A stretch of DNA of 64,000 nucleotides, taken from contig CAZMHU010000007.1 of the NCBI GenBank assembly GCA_964566175.1, positions 1 through 64,000 on the forward strand. Reading direction: 5' to 3'. Position numbers and translations under genes: made by a program. The notes below the pieces were generated by a model that searched no databases, was not told the origin of the DNA, and worked only from the letters and a program-made list of their open reading frames with translations. The DNA comes from SIG589 sp964566175 (lineage in GTDB: Bacteria > Bacillota > Clostridia > Oscillospirales > Acutalibacteraceae). Shown piece by piece: positions 34,801 to 43,171 of the stretch. Position 1 is the stretch's first letter; each line of letters opens with the position of its first letter.

Positions 34801-35344
34801 TTCTGCTGTATTCGAAAACCGAAAGAATCGCATCGGTCAGTTTGCTGTCGCCCCAAGTGCAGTTAAGCGCCCGCAAAAGCGACTCGGTTTCATTTTGTCT
34901 TGTCGCATAATACTTTTCAAGCACCCTATCAGTCGCCTCGGTATAAAGCGGTGCGAGAGATGCACCGTCACCTATTTTAAAATCCGGAGTAAGAGAAAAT
35001 GCGTCAAAGTTTTCCCTCACGAGGTCGATACAAAAGGTGTCAATCGTACAAATGCGTGCCGAAGGCAAAATCATAAGTTGGCGTGAGAGGTGTCGGTCAT
35101 TTGGGTTTTCTTTGAGTTTTTCTATTATGCGCTTTTCAATTCGCATACGCATTTCCGCAGCCGCCGCTTTTGTAAAGGTTACAATAACAAGCCTGTCTAC
35201 CGATGCGGGATTTTTCTCTCTGCAAAGCATTTCCACCACGCGCTCAACAAGTACCGCCGTTTTGCCCGAACCCGCGGCGGCTGTTACCAGCACACTGCCG
35301 CGTGTGATTATTGCTTTTTCCTGTTGTTTTGTCGGCTCAAACAT
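31880..35344 (-). CDS. addA: AddA: ATP-dependent helicase/nuclease subunit A
   Basis: Helicase-nuclease subunit of AddAB, which resects double-strand breaks to Chi for RecA loading. The 1154-aa protein has a UvrD-type N-terminus with TAAAGSGKTAVLVERV (Walker A, about 20-33), the VDEYQDTN Walker B, and SFHGSKGLQYPV (motif V). The C-terminal RecB-family nuclease has GVIDCVIEEED and VLDFKTDR (catalytic Asp and Lys). It overlaps the 3' end of addB by 8 nt, so translation is coupled. Confidence 0.96.
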   Translation of the reverse strand: MFEPTKQQEKAIITRGSVLVTAAAGSGKTAVLVERVVEMLCREKNPASVDRLVIVTFTKAAAAEMRMRIEKRIIEKLKENPNDRHLSRQLMILPSARICTIDTFCIDLVRENFDAFSLTPDFKIGDGASLAPLYTEATDRVLEKYYATRQNETESLLRALNCTWGDSKLTDAILSVFEYSRNLPFPEQWLKRCKECYKNLDSDFFSQCRALALEEPHSALISAKEQLKNALEIIDENEKLATAYKEKLKDAYSLAERICESDRDTAFSLCKTAAVPVIYGHSGDGTAAVVRRARSAFLAATKNFAAAMDTDDLTAMQNLKAAAPFAVTLLEMTEDFADTLFSLMREKNTLTFYNTEQMALELLCDVSDCEYRMSQKALELCEGIDEILVDEYQDTNDLQDTLFYLLSDYGKKLFAVGDVKQSIYGFRGANPENFVRKKEEYIPLADAAVDDRKKIVLSSNFRSRKGICDFVNYFCSLVMSKKLGGVEYGEEEVLNSINSFPNSGFTDTEVHIISAADSDDTVELAEAKHIAAYIKNNVGKDTFLKDGKALRPARYSDFAILLRSPSTHSEVYMEELKKAGIPARFDVGGFITSVEVSTVLSLLKTINNPTQDVPLLACMMSPVFAFSADDVAEIRLYDRGTTLYGAVVTAANEGNEKAKILLERLRQYRRAAVTMSPERLVAYLYEETGLLDSVCAMDDGERRRKNLLLLLDYAKSYGNDGGDSRGFATYIEKIGVSVKTPAGNGGDAVNIVSFHGSKGLQYPVCIIAGCFRRFNDSDVKKNLLIDRTLGVAFKIADNANNCYINNVAREAIARTVKKRNLSEELRVMYVALTRAEERLVVLLSASNPAKHAADIAEKINSGNGDDVLFGTSGYFDWFLYALLKSKENQPLRDALGVKIGEEYLCDAECKIKTVLSAAETAENTEVTAEEINTESIDDEEIIKRFEYVYPFEALGTVKSKLSVSEIAHKRLAETNFTAQPAFLSKAGLTPAQRGTATHKFMQFADYFAAAEDLEKEKNRLVENGFMTTAEVVAVDTAELAKFFSCELFLRMSRCIELHREMRFLSEFSAKELYGADIESSEKTVVQGVIDCVIEEEDFITVLDFKTDRVKNGEQLKELYAAQLNIYAAACERIFSKPVKEKLLYSFCLGDVIKV

Positions 35345-38300
35345 TTTCTTGCTCCTCTCTCATTGCGGTTATTACCATTTCGTTATCCGCTGCGGGAACT
35401 TTTCTGTGTGGACGATTTTCAATACCGCAAACACAAGCATAATCGCAATATTTGCAGGCTTCTTTATCCCTGCCGTCGGTAGGCGAAACCGAAATATCGC
35501 CATCTAAAAGAGATACATTCATTTTCTTCAGCAGCCGCTCTATATGTGCGAAAACATCGGCAAAATCCTCTTCTCCGATATAATCTTTGCTCTTATAAAA
35601 CGTACCGTCCTTCTTCTTGCGAAGTTTCGGCACAAAGCGTCCCTCGTTTTCAGGCTCCATCGCACCGTGAACCTCTTCGTTATTTGTGAGCAGTCCGTTC
35701 ATCGCAAAGTTGCTGTCACTGCCTAAATGCTTTGATGTTTCGAGGTATAATACACCTGCGGGAATACAATCGGAAAACCGCTTGCTTTGCATAACGGCAT
35801 AAAGATATATCAACATTTGCATATTAAGTCCGTAAAGCACGTCTGGCAAGGCAAATTTTCTCGAACCTGTTTTATAATCGACAATACGGATATAAGCACC
35901 GAATTTGTCCACACGGTCGACAGCACCGCGAATTGTGACAGACCCCGCAGTGCTTTTTATAACCGCCTGTTCAATATCTGCTTCGTCACCGCCGATTTTG
36001 AGTTCACAACTTTTCGGAACAAAACCGCTTTGGGCAAATTCATCGCGCAGGTGGCAAACCACCTCGGCCGTCAACTGTTTTATGCAATCCACAAGATACA
36101 TAAATCGGTTATCTTTCAGTTTTTCAATTCCCTGTATACGTGATAAATAGTTGTCGGTTATCTCGCTCGTCTTTTTGATAATTTCATCATCGTCGAGGCG
36201 CGAGAGTTCCGCACCGTATTCGGTTATCAGTTTTTCCAAAACCTCATGGACTATCGTTCCGCGTTGCAAAACGTCTATCTCTGCGGGTTTTATCGTTTTC
36301 GCACCTATTCCGTAACGACAGAAATACGAAAAACCACAACGGAAGTACGTATCAATCCCCGTTGCCGAAAGCCGCATATCCTTTCCGAACAGCCGCTCGC
36401 TCACCTGTGGTGAAAGTCGTTCGCCGTTTCCGCCGTTTCGGATTTTGACCGCCGCCAGACGCTCACCGTATACGGGACTTTCTGAAAAAATATCAGAAAG
36501 CGCATTACAAAGCACACCGCCGTCGAAGTTACGCATAAGTCCCGAAAAAGCCGAATTCTCGGTTTCTATACGGTCTAGTGAAAAACTTTTAGCACCGAAA
36601 CGCATTTTTTTGCAGTTCGGAAATGCCGCCTCTATCCGTTCGACGATTTGTGACGGTTTAGCCTCTGCGCCCGTGATATCGCTCTCACAGTATGAAACAT
36701 AAACCTTGTCTCTTGCACAGCAAAGACTTGTATAAAGCAAATATTCCTCATCAACAGAAAATCCGATTGAATAATCCGTTATGGGTAAATCAATATTTAA
36801 CAGTCGCATACGCTCGCTTGCGCCGATTACTCCGCCGTTTGACGGCACAGCGGGAAAAATGCCCTGATTTGCACCGAGTAAAAAGACAACTTTCGGCTCT
36901 CTCGGCTTTATTCGGTCTGCCGCCCCGAAGGTCACTTCATCTAACATCTGAGGTATTATTCCGACCTGCGTTTCGACAGCCGCAAGCGTGAAACATTCAA
37001 TATAATCCTCGGGGGTACAACTATCTCCGAGAGTATGCACAAGACTGTCTAAAATTTCCGTCACTGCATCGTATGACTGAATGTTAAGTTCCGCTTCCGC
37101 AGTCGGCATATCGGCTGTCAATGCCGAAAGTCCCGCCTTTACATCGCATTCACGCATAAGTTTCCACAATGCAAGTGAACGGTTTTCCGCACCACCGACA
37201 AAATTTTTCTCGAAAGAGAGCAACGGCGTAACGGCACGAAGGCGCAACGCATTAAGCCTTGCGAGTTCCCTCTCGTCCGCCTCGTCGAATTTATCGAAAC
37301 CTGACGGACTCATATCCCATTCTTTTTTCCAGTCCGCGCGGTCGATTTTCCACATATATACATAATTTTCGAGGGCATTTACCTCATCAAAGGCAAGTCC
37401 CGCAAGTTCGGTTTTCAAAAACTTTAATATGCTCTCGCTCGAAAAACTTCCCGCCGCTTCCATAGCCGATTTTAAAAACACCGTAATCGGCATACGGGAA
37501 ATATCATAACGCCTGTCCGTAAAGCAGGGAATATTATATTTTCCGAGCATATGTTCAACGGCGGTCATATATTGTCCGTCATCACGCGCTATTATTACAA
37601 AATCGCGGTATCGGTAACCTTCCTGCCTAACAAGCCGGTGTATTTCGTTAGCGGCAAATTCCGCCTCGTCATAAATTCCCTCTGCCGCACAAAGCGTTAT
37701 GTTCTCGGCATCGCCGTCATAAACATTGCCGCTCTCGACCGTGAGTGCCCGCTCCAGTGCCGAGAGTTCCCCATTTGAATAAAAACTCTCCAAAAGCGTA
37801 AAAGGTTTCTCGACCGAAACGCCGCACCGCTCGGCTATGGAAACGATTTTTTTCACCGTGTCGCCCACGTTGAAGAAAAGTCCGGCAGCGTCGGAAAGAC
37901 GCTTATCAAAGCAAAAACTGAAAACGACATCGTCGGCTTGACGGATTATTCTTTCGAGTACTTTAAGTTGTGCTCCGGTGAAATTTTTAAAAGCATCGAC
38001 CAAAACGGTTTTTTCGGCAAAATAGGCATAATCCCCCAACATACCGTAAAGCCTTTGCATATCGTCGGCAGGGTCGATAAATGTGTTTTTGATTATTCCG
38101 TCATACACATCGGACAGCAAAGCAATATCCAACAGTTTGCTTTTAAGCGTTCCGTTCGGCAGTTTTGCGGATTTTTCTTTCAGCATTTCGCTGTCTATTC
38201 CGCAGCGTTTAAATTCCGACAGCGTATTTATTACACTCTCGGTAAAACCGATGTTTGATGTGTATTTTCCGAAAATTTTAAGTTCGCTTCCCGCAATACG

Positions 38301-38591
38301 CACGGCACGATTCATCAAAACTGTCCTGTCGCAGTCCGACAGACGCTTTCCGCAAATGCCGCCGCACAAACGTCCGACCTCGTCCAAAAGGCGAGTGAAA
38401 CTCAACACCGGAACGGAAGTGAAACCGCCATCCCCCAAAATATGTAACAACGATTTTTCATAATCAAAGGACGCCTGTTCCGGAACGAGCAATAAAACGT
38501 TTTTGTTTCCGTTCTCGGTTTCCCGCTTTATTCTGTTAAGCACTTCGGTTGTCTTGCCGCAAAACGCACGGCCGAAAATAAATTTTACCAC
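35337..38591 (-). CDS. addB: AddB: ATP-dependent nuclease subunit B
   Basis: Partner of AddA, carrying the second nuclease and the inactive helicase domain that reads Chi. The 1084-aa protein starts FIFGRAFCGKTTEVL (Walker A-like), then VLLLVPEQASFDYEK. The C-terminal nuclease has GAVDRVDKFGAYIRIVDYKTG. Four cysteines for the 4Fe-4S cluster are present, one near FRCGFSYFCRYG and three in CKYCDYACVC. The start is a GTG at 38591 with AAAGG about 11 nt upstream. First gene of the addB-addA operon. Confidence 0.95.
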   Translation of the reverse strand: MVKFIFGRAFCGKTTEVLNRIKRETENGNKNVLLLVPEQASFDYEKSLLHILGDGGFTSVPVLSFTRLLDEVGRLCGGICGKRLSDCDRTVLMNRAVRIAGSELKIFGKYTSNIGFTESVINTLSEFKRCGIDSEMLKEKSAKLPNGTLKSKLLDIALLSDVYDGIIKNTFIDPADDMQRLYGMLGDYAYFAEKTVLVDAFKNFTGAQLKVLERIIRQADDVVFSFCFDKRLSDAAGLFFNVGDTVKKIVSIAERCGVSVEKPFTLLESFYSNGELSALERALTVESGNVYDGDAENITLCAAEGIYDEAEFAANEIHRLVRQEGYRYRDFVIIARDDGQYMTAVEHMLGKYNIPCFTDRRYDISRMPITVFLKSAMEAAGSFSSESILKFLKTELAGLAFDEVNALENYVYMWKIDRADWKKEWDMSPSGFDKFDEADERELARLNALRLRAVTPLLSFEKNFVGGAENRSLALWKLMRECDVKAGLSALTADMPTAEAELNIQSYDAVTEILDSLVHTLGDSCTPEDYIECFTLAAVETQVGIIPQMLDEVTFGAADRIKPREPKVVFLLGANQGIFPAVPSNGGVIGASERMRLLNIDLPITDYSIGFSVDEEYLLYTSLCCARDKVYVSYCESDITGAEAKPSQIVERIEAAFPNCKKMRFGAKSFSLDRIETENSAFSGLMRNFDGGVLCNALSDIFSESPVYGERLAAVKIRNGGNGERLSPQVSERLFGKDMRLSATGIDTYFRCGFSYFCRYGIGAKTIKPAEIDVLQRGTIVHEVLEKLITEYGAELSRLDDDEIIKKTSEITDNYLSRIQGIEKLKDNRFMYLVDCIKQLTAEVVCHLRDEFAQSGFVPKSCELKIGGDEADIEQAVIKSTAGSVTIRGAVDRVDKFGAYIRIVDYKTGSRKFALPDVLYGLNMQMLIYLYAVMQSKRFSDCIPAGVLYLETSKHLGSDSNFAMNGLLTNNEEVHGAMEPENEGRFVPKLRKKKDGTFYKSKDYIGEEDFADVFAHIERLLKKMNVSLLDGDISVSPTDGRDKEACKYCDYACVCGIENRPHRKVPAADNEMVITAMREEQENV

Positions 38592-38676
38592 CCTTTATAC
38601 CGTCCTTTTAATAATTTTTGCCTTCACATTTCTTTTATTATACAACAATCAAAGCACGAATAAAAGGACTTTATAA

Positions 38677-38937
38677 TCAAAAAATTAATCGAAGCAATAA
38701 TAATCCTACAACGCCCAAAATACCGCCCGCCGCCGAAACGCCGACGGAATATGGATTTATCGGAATGTGTATTCCCGTGAAATCATCTGTAAAGTTGAGT
38801 GCCGCCAACAGTGCTATTCCGCAAAAAGCCGTAAAAATTATCGTTCTGAACGGTTTTTTACAGAAAAGTGCCAACATTATGTAAACTAAAAAATATATTA
38901 TCGCTACGGCTGTCATTACGGTTTCAAAAGTTTTCAT
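38677..38937 (-). CDS. bofA: BofA-family pro-SigK processing regulator
   Basis: BofA holds the SpoIVFB protease inactive in the outer forespore membrane until pro-SigK should be cut. The 86-aa protein has two or three hydrophobic segments and ends in FTGIHIPINPYSVGVSAAGGILGVVGLLLLRL, whose NPxxxGxxxxxGxxG pattern is the BofA-family signature. It is a single gene. The SpoIVFB-like M50 protease at 43883 is in another operon and looks like a general M50 protein rather than its confirmed partner. Confidence 0.85.
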   Translation of the reverse strand: MKTFETVMTAVAIIYFLVYIMLALFCKKPFRTIIFTAFCGIALLAALNFTDDFTGIHIPINPYSVGVSAAGGILGVVGLLLLRLIF

Positions 38938-38986
38938 ACCTCTGCTCCTTTTTTTTAATTAACATTAAAAAATATGAAAAAAGGCA

Positions 38987-39020
38987 TAAAAAAAGACCGA
39001 CGAATTTCGTCGGTCTTAAA
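38987..39020 (-). terminator. secG terminator
   Basis: On the minus strand AAGACCGACGAA / TTCGTCGGTCTT followed by a run of T. Confidence 0.9.
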
Positions 39021-39031
39021 ATACAATAAAA

Positions 39032-39280
39032 TTATTTGCGAAGAGCAATAGCGTTTGCAATGATAACGAGAACAAAGAAAGCAATGGCAATATACTTTGT
39101 CCAACGTGCAAGTGAAGCATCGAGTGTTCTTGCCTTGTTTTTGGAAAGGAATGTGTCCGCACCGCCGGAAATAACACCGTTAATACCCGAACGACGACCC
39201 TGCTGTAAAATAACAACAAAAACAATGATAAGCGAAACGATAAGCACGAGTGCTCCTACGATAATTTCAAAAACGTTCAT
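39032..39280 (-). CDS. secG: Preprotein translocase subunit SecG
   Basis: Small membrane subunit of SecYEG that assists protein export. The 82-aa protein has two helices (about 5-25 and 60-78) around the conserved ILQQGRRSG loop and the SGGADTFLSK segment. GGAGG precedes the ATG. It stands alone between bofA and the rluB operon, with its own promoter and terminator. An rnr-smpB neighbourhood, frequent in Firmicutes, is absent. Confidence 0.93.
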   Translation of the reverse strand: MNVFEIIVGALVLIVSLIIVFVVILQQGRRSGINGVISGGADTFLSKNKARTLDASLARWTKYIAIAFFVLVIIANAIALRK

Positions 39281-39322
39281 ATAAATAAACCTCCAACAGT
39301 TTTATCATCTAAAGCAAATGTT

Positions 39323-39351
39323 ATAATATCATACATCGGCATAAAATGCAA
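39323..39351 (-). promoter_or_regulatory. secG promoter
   Basis: Minus strand TTGCAT, 17 nt, TATTAT, about 40 nt before the start. A perfect ATAAAATGC/GCATTTTAT inverted repeat overlaps the -35 box. Confidence 0.7.
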
Positions 39352-39356
39352 GCATT

Positions 39357-39728
39357 TTATTTATCACAGCAGCAACTTTTAAAAAGAATATCTATATCAA
39401 GCAGTTTTTCGTCACGGCTTTTCACGAATTTGAGTTTTGAAAGCAGCGTTTCGTCTACTCCGTCGGTGTAGTACGCTTGCTCCAAGCCACGGTTAGCCGC
39501 AATGTGAAGTGTGCTTCTAACCAAGCCGTCAAACAAAAGCGCATCTTCTCCCGCCTCTACCCGCTCGAGTATGAGTGCGCCGTCACGCATGCTGAAAACG
39601 GTATAGCCTAATATTTCGCCGCTGTCGTCCGCCGCCATAACACTGCGCTCGGATATAGGCGACAGACCGCACTCATTACAGAGTGTTTCCGTTTTTTTCC
39701 TGTCGCTGACTATCTTAATTTCAAGCAT
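39357..39728 (-). CDS. GNAT-like protein of unknown substrate
   Basis: A short (123 aa) alpha/beta protein: GEILGYTVFSMRDGALILERVEAGED fits the central strands of an N-acetyltransferase fold, and the following LLFDGLVRSTLHIAANRGLEQA the acetyl-CoA helix, but the RxxGxG loop is not clear. It ends with a cysteine cluster CCC near the tail. ATG 39728 overlaps the rluB stop by 8 nt. Last gene of the M50-scpAB-gerW operon. Acetyltransferase activity is inference. Confidence 0.6.
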   Translation of the reverse strand: MLEIKIVSDRKKTETLCNECGLSPISERSVMAADDSGEILGYTVFSMRDGALILERVEAGEDALLFDGLVRSTLHIAANRGLEQAYYTDGVDETLLSKLKFVKSRDEKLLDIDILFKSCCCDK

Positions 39729-40464
39729 TTTCAACTTCCCTCTTTGCCGAAGTAATACCCGTTAAATGACGCATTTCCTTTTCATTCAGCGGACGCCACT
39801 TTCCCTGCGGAAGCATACCGAGTTTGACACCGGCTATTTCGGTGCGTTTAAGACGCAACACCTCAAGTCCGACAGCCTCGCACATACGCCTTATCTGGCG
39901 GTTTCTGCCTTCGTGTATTGTAAAAATAACAACGGTGCGGTCAGCCTTGCGTTCCGCTACGAAAACGTCGCATGGCATTGTTTTCTTGCCGTCCAGCATA
40001 ATACCGGTTGAAAGTTTCACGATGGTTTCATCATCAACATTACCGCCGACCGTAACACGGTAGGTCTTGTTGACGTGGCTCGAGGGGTGTGTGAGTTTGT
40101 TTGCAAATTCGCCGTCGTTGGTCAAAATAAGCAAACCTTCGGAATTGCGGTCAAGCCTTCCAACGGGAAATACACGCGTTCCGACATCTTCGACAAGTTG
40201 TGCAACGCATCTGCGGTCGTGCTCGTCGTTTAGTGTTGTGACAAAACCGCGCGGTTTATTAAGCATTATGTAAACCTTTTCCTTTACGGCAACAACACGC
40301 TTTCCGCTCACCGTAACTTTATCACGTATCGGGTCAACCTTGTCACCGAGCGAAGCAACACGTCCGTTAACACGGACTCTGCCCGCCTGTATAAGTTCCT
40401 CTGCCTTGCGACGTGATGCTATGCCGCAGGTTGAAAGATGTTTTTGAAGTCTGACTTTTTCCAT
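39721..40464 (-). CDS. rluB: 23S rRNA pseudouridine synthase RluB-type
   Basis: Forms pseudouridine in 23S rRNA helix 89 (position 2605 in E. coli). An S4 domain (RLQKHLSTCGIASRRKAEELI) precedes the RsuA-type catalytic domain, with MLNKPRGFVTT, the GRLDRNSEGLLILTNDG motif carrying the catalytic Asp, and HEGRNRQIRRMCEAVG. At 247 aa it is a typical size. Its ATG overlaps the carboxypeptidase stop by 1 nt, and it is part of the scpAB-dacF-rluB order found across Clostridia. Confidence 0.93.
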   Translation of the reverse strand: MEKVRLQKHLSTCGIASRRKAEELIQAGRVRVNGRVASLGDKVDPIRDKVTVSGKRVVAVKEKVYIMLNKPRGFVTTLNDEHDRRCVAQLVEDVGTRVFPVGRLDRNSEGLLILTNDGEFANKLTHPSSHVNKTYRVTVGGNVDDETIVKLSTGIMLDGKKTMPCDVFVAERKADRTVVIFTIHEGRNRQIRRMCEAVGLEVLRLKRTEIAGVKLGMLPQGKWRPLNEKEMRHLTGITSAKREVENA

Positions 40465-41573
40465 TATACCAATTCCTTAAACAGCAATATTAAATACTGC
40501 GTTATTTGTCGTTTGTTTTTATTTGTATCTTTTAGGGAATCCGCGATATATATCGGCGATGATGCTGCAACCGTTTCGTCGACAACATAATCAACACGGC
40601 CCACAGTATCGCCGTTATTCGCGCCGTAGAGAAAGCGAGGAAGATACACCCGCTTTTCAAGATTTTTATATTCCGCCTCACTGAGCGACAGGTTGACCGC
40701 CTGCGAGTTTATTTTAACCCGTCCTCCGTCGGCTGTTTCAATGCTTTCGGGCAGAAAATCCGGCTCGATAAAATATTTTTTCAACACCGAAAAGCCGTAA
40801 TCGAGCATACGCCTGTGGTCGTTCCAATCGTCGGGGTCGCAAAGCGTTACGGCAATCAAAAATCCGCTATCACGCTCCGCCGCCGTTACAAGACAACGCC
40901 CTGCTTTTTTTGTATAACCTGTTTTAACGCCTATAAGTCCTTCATAACTGTCAAGCAGACGATTATGATTTTTTAGCGTGCGCCTATACGGCGGGTTGCC
41001 GAACGAGAGGGTTTTTGTTTTACTCGATGCCGCTTCGCGGAATTTCTCGTTTTGAAGAGCCGCTCGTGCAAGCAAAGCCATATCGAGCGCGGTAGAATAG
41101 TGATTTTCCGAGTCAAGTCCCGAGGGCGTCTCAAAGTTTGTGTTTTTAAGACCTATCTGTGCCGCACGTTTATTCATAAGTGCAACAAAGCCGTCCTCAC
41201 TGTCCGAAAGCACATATGCGACGGTGTTTGCCGCATCGTTTCCCGAAGAAAGCATCATACCGTAGAGCAACGCTTCAAGGGAAACGGTGTCGCCCACAAG
41301 CAAACCCATTGATGAGCCCTCAACCGTAACATCGCGTTCCGTTACGGTAATTTCCCTTTCAAGATTTCCGCTCTCACAAAGCAAAAGCGCCGTCATAATT
41401 TTCGTCGTACTCGCCATTGGCAGTCGCCTGTCACTTTCGCTCTCCCACAAAACTTTGCCTGTTGTGCCGTTTATAAGCACTGCGCCCTTTGCAGAGCAAT
41501 CCAGCGCCGCCGCATTTGTCGAAAACAGGAAAACGGCAACCGCAGAGAAAAGCACCGAAAACAATCTCTTCAT
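40464..41573 (-). CDS. dacF: D-alanyl-D-alanine carboxypeptidase (DacF-like)
   Basis: Low-molecular-weight penicillin-binding protein that trims pentapeptides in peptidoglycan. Signal peptide 1-23; the S-x-x-K motif STTK near 55-58, SGN (about 109-111) and KTG (about 219-221) are present, and a C-terminal beta domain with an amphipathic tail follows. 369 aa. GAGGGGG precedes the ATG. The position next to gerW and scpAB is the usual one of DacF, a sporulation-linked enzyme, but a vegetative role is possible. A second paralogue is at 59237. Confidence 0.9.
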   Translation of the reverse strand: MKRLFSVLFSAVAVFLFSTNAAALDCSAKGAVLINGTTGKVLWESESDRRLPMASTTKIMTALLLCESGNLEREITVTERDVTVEGSSMGLLVGDTVSLEALLYGMMLSSGNDAANTVAYVLSDSEDGFVALMNKRAAQIGLKNTNFETPSGLDSENHYSTALDMALLARAALQNEKFREAASSKTKTLSFGNPPYRRTLKNHNRLLDSYEGLIGVKTGYTKKAGRCLVTAAERDSGFLIAVTLCDPDDWNDHRRMLDYGFSVLKKYFIEPDFLPESIETADGGRVKINSQAVNLSLSEAEYKNLEKRVYLPRFLYGANNGDTVGRVDYVVDETVAASSPIYIADSLKDTNKNKRQITQYLILLFKELV

Positions 41574-41614
41574 ACAATCCCCCTCAAGGTTTTATATGAA
41601 AAGAATACTGAAAA

Positions 41615-41980
41615 CTACTGTTCTTTATTCTTTAAAGATTTAAATTTGTCAATTATTTCGGGTGCGGCCGCAAGTGCACGGTCAAAAGATGTGACCGCGT
41701 TGTTTATCGGCACAAACTTAACATTGCCGGCATTAACCGAAATAAATCCGAGCGGGTTTATCGAAACTCCCGCACCGCCACCGCCGCCGAAGACCGTCTT
41801 CTCGGTCTTGCAGGGAAAGTCAGAACCGCCCGTTGCAAGTCCGAAAGCGATTTTGGAAACCGGAATAATCGTTACGCCGTCTACCGTTACCGGTGTGCCG
41901 AGAACCGTGTCGGCATCGACCATCGCACGAAGTTTTTCGGTAGTAACGTCTATGATAGCCTGAATGTTATTTTCGCTCAT
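41615..41980 (-). CDS. gerW: GerW-family sporulation protein (YtfJ)
   Basis: YtfJ/GerW proteins are made during sporulation and required for germination in Bacillus. The 121-aa protein has the family block GTPVTVDGVTIIPVSKIAFGLATGGSDF, followed by a glycine run (FGGGGGAGVSINPLGF) and VKFVPINN. No signal peptide. GGAGGACG lies 6 nt before the ATG, inside the end of the DUF2953 gene; the two overlap by 14 nt. Location and partner in the spore are unknown. Confidence 0.92.
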   Translation of the reverse strand: MSENNIQAIIDVTTEKLRAMVDADTVLGTPVTVDGVTIIPVSKIAFGLATGGSDFPCKTEKTVFGGGGGAGVSINPLGFISVNAGNVKFVPINNAVTSFDRALAAAPEIIDKFKSLKNKEQ

Positions 41981-42572
41981 TTTTTTCGTCCTCCGTTAGT
42001 TTTAAATATTCGCTGTAAAAACCGACAGCGGCTATTATCAGTATTATAGGTCGGGTTTTAAGTTTTATGTGAAGCCGTATGTCCGACTCTTTACTGTCAA
42101 AATCCGAAACAACATCAACCTGTTTCATTTTAAAATCAGCCTGTGTATAAAGAAAATTCAAAAAAGGATACAAAACGGCACAAACCGCACCGTATTCTAT
42201 CGCAGTCATAGCGGCGTCACTGCCCGCAACACGTACGCAAAGGCGAAAATCACGAACGGAAATATGCGAAAGGATAAATCCCACCCTGTCGAAAACACCG
42301 CGCACAAAGGATATAAAATCGCCTATTGCCGTGGCAATTCCGCGTTCTTTGATTTTTGATTTAAAAAAGTTTTTCTTTTCTTCCTTTTTCGGCTTTTCTT
42401 CACTTTTTTGTTTCTTCTTTTTTTCTTTTCCGCCCGCAAGTTTAATCTTTATTCCGAAAATGCGAATATATGCAAACAAGTCTTCGTCGTAGTCAAGCAC
42501 AAGCGACAGCGGGCAAAGCAAAAGAAGGCAAACAAAAAGCAGTATACCGACGGTAATATACAAAACTGTCAT
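41967..42572 (-). CDS. DUF2953 membrane protein
   Basis: Membrane-anchored protein of unknown role, found beside gerW in many clostridia. One N-terminal helix (about 3-24), a lysine-rich cytoplasmic stretch (about 50-75, KKKKQKSEEKPKKEEKK), then the DUF2953 domain with LCVRVAGSDAAMTAIEYGAVCA and a C-terminal IRLHIKLKTRPIILI helix. 201 aa. The conserved association with scpAB and gerW suggests a spore-related task, but that is inference from position. Confidence 0.85.
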   Translation of the reverse strand: MTVLYITVGILLFVCLLLLCPLSLVLDYDEDLFAYIRIFGIKIKLAGGKEKKKKQKSEEKPKKEEKKNFFKSKIKERGIATAIGDFISFVRGVFDRVGFILSHISVRDFRLCVRVAGSDAAMTAIEYGAVCAVLYPFLNFLYTQADFKMKQVDVVSDFDSKESDIRLHIKLKTRPIILIIAAVGFYSEYLKLTEDEKNERK

Positions 42573-42580
42573 AAAAATTT

Positions 42581-43171
42581 TTATTCTCCGTCTTGCGCCG
42601 CTTCCTCGGCAAGTTCCCCAACCATAAGTTGTTCGCCGAGTTCCGGCACGGTTTCATTCTCTTTCCTCGGCAAAGGCGGTAAATCCGACAGCGAGGAAAC
42701 GGAAAAACAACGCAAAAAGTTTTTTGTTGTGGAATAGAGCAGAGGTCTGCCGGGCAGTTCGAGTCTGCCACATTCCTCAATAAGATTTTTTTCGACAAGC
42801 GTGCTGACAACGCCCGAACAGTCAACCCCGCGAACCTGCTCGACAAACGCCTTAGTTACGGGCTGATTATATGCGATAACGGCAAGCACCTCCATTGCCG
42901 CCTGTGAAAGCGGCGCACGTCTGCGCATATCGAAAGCTGTTTTTATATTCTCTTCATATTCTGCCCGCGTTGCGAGTTGATATGAGTTTTCAAGTCGCAA
43001 AAGTTGTATTCCGCTTTTGCGTTCATCGAGGCGCTTTGAAAGTTCTTTCGCGGCAGTCTCAACATTCTCAGGTTCTGCCGAGAGAGCACGTGTCAGTTGC
43101 GTAATGCTTATAGGCTCACCGCCCGAAAAGAGTACCGCCTCAAGTGCCGGTATCATCTCGTCAACAGTCAT
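42581..43171 (-). CDS. scpB: Segregation and condensation protein ScpB
   Basis: Forms the condensin complex with SMC and ScpA in chromosome segregation. The 196-aa protein has two winged-helix domains: PALEAVLFSGGEPIS at the start, then PLSQAAMEVLAVIAYNQPVTKAFVEQVRGVDCSGVVSTLVEKNLIEECGR, the most conserved block. The acidic tail is variable. Its ATG overlaps the scpA stop (ATGA). No smc gene is in the window. Confidence 0.96.
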   Translation of the reverse strand: MTVDEMIPALEAVLFSGGEPISITQLTRALSAEPENVETAAKELSKRLDERKSGIQLLRLENSYQLATRAEYEENIKTAFDMRRRAPLSQAAMEVLAVIAYNQPVTKAFVEQVRGVDCSGVVSTLVEKNLIEECGRLELPGRPLLYSTTKNFLRCFSVSSLSDLPPLPRKENETVPELGEQLMVGELAEEAAQDGE